Positions 22,390 through 34,300 of a stretch of DNA of 64,000 bases are shown piece by piece. The DNA is from Triatoma infestans (lineage: Eukaryota > Arthropoda > Insecta > Hemiptera > Reduviidae). The stretch's first letter is position 1; each line of letters begins with the position of its first letter. Location of the stretch: assembly GCA_011037195.1 (NCBI GenBank), contig JAAEAF010014513.1, positions 1 through 64,000 on the forward strand, written 5' to 3'. The translations under genes were made by a program, and so were the position numbers. The notes below the pieces were generated by a model, which worked only from the letters and a program-made list of their open reading frames with translations, had not been told where the DNA came from and did no database searches.

Positions 22390-25300
22390 TCAATCGATGA
22401 GTATTTCAAAATGTACAATGCCGATCCTCTCCTTCCTGTCATGTATCAGATTTTTAGCCCATGCTCTGCATTCTACGTTGATGATGACGCCAGCTGGAAA
22501 TTTAAGAAGAAGGGAATGCAATATTGATAAAATTGGTGATGAGCTACAGAAGAAATAACAGCAATAGAATTACTAAGAAACAGTTAGGAATACAAAGAAA
22601 TACTAACTTTTTGGTCGTTTAAAATGAACAGCCATCAGAGGACTTAAATATCCTTCGGTATTTATGTAGGGATAAAAATACCCAGGAAATCCTTGCCTAG
22701 GTATGTATTCCACTTGGCCCATATTTTCCCGATCTATTGGAGATTCCCCTTCACAACTCACCCATACTGTTTTTACCTGTAAAAGGTTTACCAAGTAAAT
22801 ATTAAAAAACAAATCTGGTGTGAAACACTCACACGACTTTCTTTTACTGCATTGTACACAGATATATGAGGAGACAGATTTTCTTCAAACTTATTATTTT
22901 TACGAAATGTTTGGGCTTGTCTTCAATTATATATTAATTGGGAGAATATAAACTTTATGAAATGACTTTTTTGAGGGAACTCACTCAGAACTTCTTTAAA
23001 TGAACTTTCTTGGAAAAAAGTTCCAAACAAAAGTGATAGAGGTCTCTGAATGCATAGTTAGTATAAAATATTTTAAGAAATCCGTCGGTGTTATCTAGTG
23101 TTTTTAGAAAAGGTTAAAAATATCTATTTTCGATAAAATCGCCAACAGTAAAAAAATCATTCAGTAAAGTGGTACTTCCGATTGAGGAATTTTGACTGCA
23201 GCATACTGTCGAATTTCATGGTGATATCTAAACGGAATATCAAGATTGAATTTTCTGCAATTTTTCGTTTTTGAACTGAACTATTTCCTATAAACCACTT
23301 TTTTGGGGGCCTCAAAGTATGTATTTCCGATGAAAACTCTATATCGAAAATTTGACCCGACTTTAACATTTCCTCTTACTAGGGGTTAGAGAAAGTAGCA
23401 ACTGAAGCAGCATAATGTGGTCTTTAAATGTTTCTAGTCAGAATTATTGCAAGATGGTGGTCAAAATGCGATAACTGGTCAGCGGCCATTGTTTTTGCTT
23501 TCCTTTTTTCCGCGATTTTCTCGAAAATGGTTTTAACGATTTTTGAACATATCGCAGATAATGGAAACTCCGAAGATCATGAATGCTTCTCCTTCCAAGT
23601 GTTGGGCCTTACTCAGGGCTATCCTCAGCGGGAACAGTAACCTGAACTTTGTGAAGTAGTCTGATACTAGTAGAAGGAATCGTTTCTGTTTGGTTAACAC
23701 TAGGAAGGGCCCCATTAGGTCTGAACAGATCATTTGCCAGGGCCGGCTAACCATTCTTTGTTCCCCATGACGCCGTAGGGGCGGTGCTGCTTCGGCTTCA
23801 ACGCTTGACAGGTAGTACAATCCTTAACATACCTGGCCGTGTCTCGGGTGAAGCCTGGCCAGTAATATCGCTGGCTCAGTCTGCTGATTGTCTTGAAGAC
23901 CCTGAGGTGTGCCGCGGTTGGTGCATCATGACACTCCTCCAGAGTAGCTCTCAGACCCTCTTTTTGGACCACCATCTTTCAAAGTCGGATCGAAGTGGGT
24001 TCTTGTCCGGAATACATTTATACAGAACTCCATCCTCCACCCGCCATGAGGTGTACTATTCGGGGGAAGGCCTCAATGCTTGCACGCATCTTCTGATACT
24101 ATTTAGCCGAGGTAACATCTGACTCGGTCACAAGATGGCACTTACTGCAGCCCTAGATAGTGCGTCCGGTCCTACGTTTTCTTTCCGAGTGATGCCTCAC
24201 TTCAAAGTCGTACTGTTAAAGGTTCGCCCCGACGGATCCTGGATGCTGCTTAGCCACTTCAAGGCGTGCTGGTCCGTCACTACTGTGAAGTGAAATCCTT
24301 CAATGTATGCCTGAACTTCTCTATCGCCTAGACCACAGCTAGGCACTCCAGCTCCGTTGCACTGTATTTTTGCTCACTCCGGCTTACCGCCCGGTGGCAT
24401 AAGCAATTACCTTGATCATAAGTGTTCCTTGACTAAGATAGCCCCACATTGGGCGCCAAATTCGTCACGAAACTGGGTTGCCCCTGCCGGCACAGTGGAA
24501 TGGGGGTAGTCTTGGAACGGCCAGTCCGGCTCTATAGACGCCTTCAGGGAAGGGTAGAAAGGGAAACACCTCCAATACACCTTACAATTCTTTAATTCAG
24601 AACTCACAAAAAACCTACAATGGTAGAATTTTCTTAAAATACAGCAGTAATATTATCTTATGGTGCTAATAAGATAGGTTAAATACAGGGTTAATTAATT
24701 CTGGTAAAGTTCTTTCATTTCTAAACATTAATTCTTATAAATAATGAAATAGGTAAAAGTTCGCTCACCACTGTGGGTTTAAACACAACTGGTAGTAAGT
24801 AACTGTAAGTAATAAAATATTCGTATAAATGTTATTTTTAATCTCATTAACCTGAGTGTTCAAAGTTAAGAAGGCAACTGAGGTTATAATTAGTCAAAAC
24901 ATACTATTAAATTGTGGTTTAGCTGGCATATGATTTAATTACTTTATTGCTATTGGTTGCAATATTAATAATTACACAGCTGTGTCTCCAATCCCGTCTC
25001 ACTAGTTCCAATCTATTAATTCCTTCAAAATGGCTAGACAATTTCATCTGTTTAACTAATTCTTTAAATGGGTATCTAATCAGATCTGATTCTTTTAGGA
25101 GACTGAAATGTAAGAGTTGCTGACCTGCAGTCTCTGCCTGAAGATCTCGTTTTAGATAATATTTTCTAAAGATAAGAGATTGAATAGTAATGGAGCTAAA
25201 TTTCTTGAACTATGTGAGGACTTTGACCTAATGATTTTGATGGGCGATTTCGTGGCAACTGTGAGGTTACGTTTGTGGGCAGGATGGGTTGTTCGGTCAA

Positions 25301-28300
25301 TGATCTCTATTGCATTCATCTCTGATTAATTGTCTTCCTTTAATCAGTGTTTTTAAAGTTTTGCAGGTGGCATTTTCCGACCACCTTCCCATATATATTT
25401 CACTCGCCTGTGACGCTGATGGGGGCAGTCACGAGAGCACATCTGTGCTGCCACTGCCGCCCCAGTTGGTCTAGCGTGAGAGCTATATTGATACGTATAA
25501 ACAGAAACTCTCTGAACTAGTTTCCGCCAATTTCTGTCTTCCTGCAGATCCTCAGAGCAGGGTAAATCTATTGACTTCATTTATTAAAGCGGCTAATCCA
25601 ATTAATTCTAATAACGTCAAAGTCTCTCACATAAGATCCTTTCGGAGAAAACCATGGTTCGATTACAGTTGTGAGCACGCAAGAAGGAGAGTGTTTAAAT
25701 TATTGAACCTATTTCGAAAGACTAACTCTTCTTTGGCCATCAGCTTATCGCGAAGCTGTTAAAAGTTACAGGACACTCCGTGTGGACAAGAGGAATGAGT
25801 ATTTTGCGTCATTTGTAGTTCAGTTGCAAAAGGCTAGAGACAACAACACATGTGGCACTTAATTAATCAATGCAAGCAAAGAACTTTCGTCTGTGGTGCC
25901 GATATAAATATGAATGCTTGGTATGTTTATTTTGAGAGTTTGTCTCCCCCCCCCTGGGCTTCGCAAGTCATGAACGCTGGACCCAGTATTTTTTCTGATT
26001 GTTTCTATTCACCGTTTAGTACTGACGAACTACTGTTGCTGTTAAACAACTGTAAACCTAACAAGGCCCCGGGATATGATGGAGAAACGTAGGAGTTTTA
26101 TAAAAATGCACCCCTTATATTTCTGGATAAATTGCTTTCATTATGTAATTACATTTATGATACAGGTTGTGTTCCAAAGTCTTTTAGTGAATCATTAAGC
26201 TTTCCCATATTTAAAAAAGGCAATGTTAACGTCACATCAAATTATAGGGACATTTCGTGCTTAAATATCATGTCAAAAAAATTTTCAGGGCTTCTTTTAA
26301 ATCGGTTGGAAACGTTTGTCAAAGAAAATAACCTATTAAGTGAAAACCAGTCTAGGTTTCGACACGGATACTCACTTAATAATCCGTTTATAATAATCTG
26401 TTCATTTTAATTAACCTAGTAAATCTGACTTTTCTAAAACTAAGACATAAACTCTTCAATTATTTTATAGATTTCAGAACCGCCTTCGATTGTGTAGATC
26501 ATGCCTCTTTAATGTACAAACTATATAATGTGGGTCTATCTTCTAAATTTGTTCGTGTTCTGAAAAATTTGTTCTCTTCCGCGCCGTCGGCAGTGCGCTT
26601 CGGAACTTATCAGGAAAAATATGGGTTGCTTTAGACAATGGATAGCACTAACTCAGAAGTATTCGATTGAGGTAGATTTCTCATTAAATAGCCGTGAAAC
26701 ATGGCAAGAATATCATTCAAATATTCTTATGAAGATTAGAGAAGTTATCGGGAGGAGTCTCTTAGACGGGTCAGAGTAAAGAACGGTTTCTTTTGTATCG
26801 GACATTGGTGGACGTAAACTCTCAATTCGGACTTTTTTTTTTGTGAAAAGCAACAAATAACTTATTATTAAGTGATATGCTTTGGCTTTTTAACCTCAGA
26901 GGGGAACTATTACCCTTGGGTTGCGTCCCTTGGAACGAAGATGTAGACCCGCAGAAGCTGTGTCCTCTTTGTGTCCAAGAAGATCTTTTTCACTTCCTGA
27001 TTGATAGTCCGACATTAACGGAGCTCCGATCTCAATATTTGTGGAAATTTAGCATTACTAACATCACATTGTTAATTCTCTCTCTTCTTCAGATTGTAGA
27101 CCTCTTATTAACTTTGTAAACTAGCCTGGAACTATAGGTTAAAACACCTCAATTCCTAATTTTATTTAGTATACATTTAGCTAATTTAGATCAGATTGAC
27201 CGGAAAATTTGGTTCTATGGTTATCAGGTGTATCTAATTGTTGGTTTATCGACCAGGAAGTTTCCATAAAAACACCAAATAATTTTAAAGTGTTTTTTGT
27301 TTCAAACCGGACGTTTCAGCAAACATTGTTTGCCTTCTTTAGGGGCTCTAATGCTCGAGAATTAGACCTGATCACTTCTAACAGCCAACAAGTGCTACAA
27401 TTGGATCTATGGTTATCTTTTATCTGTTCTTTATTTTATATTGATTTATTGTTATTATTTTATCTAAGTGTCAGTGATGAACTGAAAATCCTTTGGTGTA
27501 AGTTATTTTTATTTTACTAATTGAGTAATTTCTTTCTTTTCCTTTTCTTTTTAATAACTGTAATTACATATTAAATGCTCAGTTTTTGTTCTACCTTAGT
27601 TTTTCCATATTTCATTTCTATTTACTACATGACCGAACTATCTAAACTGTGACTGTCTTTATTTCTAGTTAGCATCAAATAGTTGTTATTCAATTTTGTC
27701 TTTCTTTTTGTTCTTGTTATTGTATTAATAGTTCATATATATCTCTATGTAATTTATTTAGCTGAATTATTTATCTTTTACTTTCCATAAGCAACAACTC
27801 CAGCAGACGGCATTTGCCATGCTGTTCACCTTTTGTCTTTATTACTTTGATATATAATATATTTATTTAAATCAAGATTATATTAATACACACTGGGAGC
27901 ATTGATAGAATTCCAAATTTGAAGAAAATCGGTAAACCGGAAGTGCGACTTTATACAATAGGTTTTAGAGTTTATTGAAATTTTCTTGAAAACTATTAAA
28001 ACGATTTCCTTTAAACTTGGTGTGGCTAACTTCACAGGCAAAAACGTTATTACTTTTATTTGAAATTTTTTTTGGATAGTTGTGCGGAATTTATGCCGTT
28101 AATTTCAAATTTTATATGAAGTTGGTTCAGTGCTTTTTAGAGCGCTCTTCTCAGGGCCATTATATAACATCACTTGTCTATCTGCCAAGACTAGTAGGTT
28201 GGTACTTATCCCCCACCACCTCTATATTTATATTAAAACAAATAAGTGAAATTTGAGTTTCAAGAAACTTTGTCAATTTTTATATATAATTGTATTAAAA

Positions 28301-31300
28301 GGTATAAGAGAAAGTCGTGTGAGCGTTTCTCACTAGTTTTTTTAATTTAATGCGAGAGGGAAGAGAATTTGTCTTTATTTATCCGGGTTAGATAAATAGA
28401 AGTTATGGCTATGTCCCCTACCTAGCAGATCTGTTGTGGGCCAGTTTGTGAGTGTGTGAGTGTTTGCTGCTGGCTTTGGCAGTCCTACGGGTAAATGGTA
28501 GGTGCTAGGGATGTCTAGTGTAATTGAAGCTCGTGTTGTTAGCGTGGAATACTGACAGGATGCCAACGTCCTAGGAAGCGGCTGATCTACTTACTCGTTA
28601 AGATATTTTAGAATATTCAAGGTATAACCGGCACATTAGTGCAGGAGCAAAGAGAATTGAATATTTAAAATATCTTTGGCATTATTAAAGCAAACCAAAA
28701 AGGATGGAAAACTGGAGAGATTGTGTTCACACAATAGTGACATACTATTGGTGACTGTCGAGGAAATTAAGAAAGGCCTGAAGAACTATTTAATTTTGAG
28801 TGCATCAGTGATAGGACATTAGAGTGGATATGATTTAATATGGATGTGAAGTAATGACTTGTGGACTAACAAAACAAGAATTCTAGAGGCACATTGAAAA
28901 TGTGATAGAGGGGCGTCGTAGGGCGAAGTATATTATATGGAAGGCGGATTTTAATGGTAGAACGGTTAAAAGAACGCATTCAAACGGGTGAACAAACTGG
29001 TGAAGAAGAAAAAAGAAAGAAATCTGGTGTGAAACACTCACACGACTTTCTCTTACTGCTGTCTGAAATGGCAAATTTCCATCGCACTTCTAATTATTGT
29101 TGATGTTTAATACCACCGGCATTTCTATGGAGAAAATCACAGTAAATTGGAAAAAACCTGTTTAATAATTCCTCACTTCCGGCGAACCAGTTTGTTTAAA
29201 TTCGAAATTTTGACATCGAATTTCATTGGAATTAATATCATGTAGAGGATAGAATGATATAATAACTGAAGAGGTAAACATAACCCCACCTACCACACCC
29301 CAAAAGTTCCCTTAAATGAATTTTCCCGGAGAAATATTCCAAATAAAAGTTGTAGCACTTGTATGTGTAGTTTAAAGGAAATCGTTGGAACGGTTTTCAA
29401 AAAAATCACAATAAAGTGAAAATCCATTCAGTAAAGTGGTACTTCCGGTTGACCGATTTTGTTTAAAACCTTGTTCGCAGGTCCTCACTTAAATTAAATA
29501 TCAAGTTTGCATTTACTGCGACTTTTGTTTTTTGAGTTCTACTGACCACACAGAGACCAATTTATAAAAACAAACCACTTTTTCTGACTCAGGGGATCTC
29601 AAAACGTGTATTTCCAGTGAAACTCTATTTCGAAAAGTTGACACGATTACAATACATACTTCATAATTATAACATTAACTTGGGCGTCAAGAATCGAGGA
29701 TCGTTGTAATTCGTTTATGTAACTGTAAAATGCATATCAACAAGTCTAGTTAAAGTTTTTAAGCATTTTATATTTGCAACAAAATTAACATTTTGCAGAA
29801 AAACATCTTGTAGCCTCCATTTACTAAGAGCGACACTAATGTCACAATCTATACCAATGTAAAATTACTTGATTTGAGATATATTCAGAAGAATAGAAAC
29901 CCAAACTAACTGTAGATATAGTTGTAGAAAATAAAGCAGTGTAGATAGTTAAAGTCTGTAGAAACAAGGCTTTGGTCTATCAGTGAAGTACCCAGTAAGA
30001 GGATGGTTGATTTGTGGCCAGGGTTAATGTACCCATTATATATATATATAAAAATCCAATCATTCCCACCTGCTATCATCATACGTGTACAGCGACCGCA
30101 TCCATGTACAAACAGACACAAAGGAGACCCATAATAGATCTTCAAGATGGTAAACATCTTAAAATCAATGGTGTGATTTATGGTTTAAACTCATGTAGGC
30201 TTAACTAATAGTATTCCAAACCTATGAGTCCAAACCTATCTCACAAATCCCCCCTCCAAAAAAAGAGAACAATGAAAGTTATGCTGAAATTAAATTAAAG
30301 AAATGTTCACCTTGACTACAAGTCAGAGAACGTGATAACTAAGGAAATCAAATTATATTGGAGGGAAGTAGTGATAGATAATTGCTTTAACGCATATTTA
30401 CCAGTTCTGGATTCATTGCTTTTTGTGTAATAATGTGATTTTTCAGATCATCTGGCATATTGTCCGGGAAATCAGCCGTATCATTGTAGTAATCCGGTTG
30501 CCAACCATAAATCTAAAAATAAATTATGAAATTGAAAACTTTTTTTTTATACATGTTGGATATTGTTTGCATTGCTGGACAATATCTTGAGATTGTGTCC
30601 TTCTTAGCATACTTCTTTTCTATTATTCAATTTTTCTTTGAAATGTGAAACCAGTGGAAGGTTAACTTCTTTACACAAACATGACATATGAGACCCTGAT
30701 GGTGGGAGAAAATCTAAAGTCGGACAGATTTAAAGGGAAAAAAATGCATGCTGTGACGGACACATTGTCAGAATATTGAGCTAGTTAATGTCTAACCTTA
30801 TTAAGTTTGATGAAAACACAGGGGCTGGATTGGTGATAATTGAAGTCATTCTCGGCTGTACACGGCAACCAGTTTTTCACATCTACATCACAAACTTGGC
30901 CTTTGCCGGGCGGTCGGTCGTAGTCACAGTTGTATATATTCTGCCCTCTACCGGGTGTTAAACCTGGTCGCCTGTAAACTACAATAACAAAAATGGCATT
31001 TTTAGTAACAATTGCACTGCACTTGAGTTTGTATTAAAACATTAACTACTTCCTGAAATATAAGAGGTCACAAATTGAAGTATAAAAGAGTTCCTATAAA
31101 AGGAATGAATTGATTGGCTGTGGAAATGCTGACGTAACATAAATTGGATCAAACTGGCTGTGAACCTGTTACTGACGTATTATACACTGTAGTAAACTAA
31201 TTTATTTAAAATAGATTACAGTATGTAAATTTCGTAAAAAAAAAAGTTTCTTTAAGCCATTAAGTTGATATTTATAGCAAAAATAACATCCAATAGATAG

Positions 31301-34300
31301 AAGGAACTCTTTTTACATTAATTGCGCCAGTTTTGCCTACCACTTTTACAGTACATTTGAAAACTATTATATCACAGTACACCAATAGAAGAAATAGGTG
31401 AATAGAAAGAATTTAAGGCATTTCCTTCAGCCATTTCGTCTTTGAAAACGTACCCATGTTAAAATTACAGGTAGTAATCTAACGAATATTGCATTTAGGA
31501 TGGTTGTAGAAGAATAAGCGAATTTGATGTAAATATTTTTACTAAGTATTGTAATCGTGTCAAATTTTCGAATCGAGTTTTCACAGGAAATACGCGTTTT
31601 GAGGTCCTCTGAGTCCCAAAAAAAAGTTTTAGAAAATGGTATGTGTTAGGTGTTTGTGTATATATGCAAACACCATAGCTCAAAAACGAAAAATCGCATA
31701 AAGTTCAAAATTGGCATTCCGTGTGGGTATCACATGGGATCTGACAGTAACTCACCTGACAAAATTCCTCAACCGGATATACCATTGTATTGAATAGATT
31801 TTCCAGTTTTGCAATTTTCTCAATAATAATTGCTTCAACGATTTTGTTTAAACTTGGTTTAACTACACACACAAAGAGCTATAACTTTTATTTAAAACAT
31901 TTTTCTGAGAAAATTCATTTAAGGGAGTTTTTGGGGGGAGGGGTGGGGTCATGTTTTCCTCTAAACTGCTATTTCCATTTATTATATAATATAATTGTAG
32001 CATCTAAATAATATTAAATAGAATTAATGAATTTAATGGTTAACCTAAAGTGCGTTTTTAAAGTTATTTCAGTTTATTACAATTTTATCTATAAAAACAT
32101 GAACAGATTTCATTAAATTTGATACCCCAACTATAAATAAGAACCTCCCACTCCTCCCACCTCCCACTTTTATTGGGAACTTATTTCCGAGGCAAAGAAG
32201 TTTTGTGGGAGCGGTTTGCTTACAAAACTCGTTTTATTAAGTTTCGCTTCTCCAATTGATATAAAGTTGAAGACTTTGTCAACATTTAGTAAAAATTATT
32301 AGTTTGCAGAAAATTTGTCTCCTTATATCTGTGTAAATCGTAATAAGAGACAGTCGTGTGAGTGTTTCACAACAGATTTTTCTTTTAGGTTATGTAACTG
32401 ATTGTTTCCTAAAAATTGGATAAACGTTTTTAAACAATTCAACATTGCTCTACCACTTGAAGGAATACTCTTTAATAAAAGTGAATATTATGTAATTGGG
32501 TCTAGAGAGGTTAATTTTGTATGTTGTGCATGTATATACATACATACATATGAGCCTTACAATATATTGCAACATTACTTAGCTACTAATTCACTCACTT
32601 TCTAGATAATCTTCTAGACTTTTTGTCCACAACTTGTACGACTGTCTGCTTTTGCCTTGATACCAAATTAAAGTACTCTTCGTATCACTGTCATTCGGCA
32701 TCGGTCGGAATCCCAAACCTGAACCAAACAAATGATTGTAATTTTCTTTGATTAGTAAATTTTTAATAATTGATAGTGATCTGGTAATTAGCAAATTAGG
32801 CTGTTTGTTTGAATGGGAATATTTCATTATGTTTTTGTTGTTTATAACCTACTAGAAAGAGACATGGCCACGCGTGCAGGGATCTTGACTTCGCTGAGGA
32901 TATCCCAGCCTAACAACACCCACACAACCCGTAGATGGTCTTTTGCACAGATATGGTTAATGTGGGTTTTAATACCGCAGATATAACTCACTCATACTTG
33001 AGATTGTAACAAACAAGTTCTCAGTGCCGTAGATAAATCTCTACGGCGTCGCTGGATGCCAAGCACCTAAACGTGCAAATTCTCTGTGTACATAATAATT
33101 ATTATTATTATTATTATTATGCATTTCTTTTATAAATTGAACATTATACTCGAAAAAATGCATAATTGCAAAAACCACCATTATAATTAAGTATTTTTTC
33201 AGGCGAGCTTAGCACGTGCAACTACCAAATTAGGTGTCGTGGACGGGGGGGAGGAAGCACATTCCGTACTATTAAAATGTTTTAAACTAATATAAATTTA
33301 CAGTTATACGCGGGACTCGAACTGGGGACCTCCCATTACAAGTACATGCTTATAACCACTACATCAACACCCGCCTCTGATTATATATTATTTTAAAATG
33401 TTGTAAATTGATGTTGAGGTTCGGTCATACAAAAGAACTCTTTTTAAATTTCTACCTGCATTTCGGCAAATTTATTACTTTCTTCAGGGTCTCAGCAATA
33501 TTGATGTTTTTGGTGTTCATTACGACCGCTGTATTCAATGTTGTAAATTAGATTAATTATTTTAAAATGTTCAAGGTCACTCGTGCAACATAATCACAAG
33601 ATAAGACAAGATTGTTTTAGTGTGTTGGCCAGGCGAGATCAAACAGTTCTCCCATTAAAAAAAGAAAAGTGATTAGTTATTTTATTCAAAGAGGACAAAA
33701 CATTTTCTTCGTAAAGTTTGTTCGGTAGGCGGGATTCGATTCAAATAAAAATATTCTGTAAAAATATATATATGGCCAGGTGAACTGACCCCAAGATTTT
33801 GATCAAAACCCGATAACCGGTCTTACAATTTTAATAAATTAAGTTAGGCTTCCATCTAAATTGTCATTATAATGTGTCTGTATGGTTGGTGGTATTTAGA
33901 AAGTGCGAATTTACTGAGTTGTTCAGTTTTCCGCGATTTCCTCATTAAACCAGCGAGTTGTTCAAACACAGTATCCAAATTACCTATATGGGAAGGGATT
34001 AAGCTCAGTGGTAGAGGGCTAGACTCCCCGCGGAGGTCCCGGTTTCCAGTTCACTGCTTCCCTTAGACTTTTTTCTTCCTAAGAGCAGCCACAGATCACT
34101 ATCCGGTGATGGACAGTATTGTCTGTAGGCGAGAACACTGTCCGGAGGCCGGCAGTGCTCCGAGAAGGCTCCAGCTGCCAATGACCGAAGATGTTGACGC
34201 GCCTTAAATTTAAATAAAAAATCTCACTTTTGTTTGGAACTTCTTTTTGCTCGAGCAGATTTATTTAATGTAGTATTTAAAGAGTTTACCATTGCAGTGT

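Noticed and set aside
33305..33375. tRNA gene on the minus strand
   Set aside because: A and B boxes are present but the acceptor stem does not pair, and the sequence continues into a SINE body.
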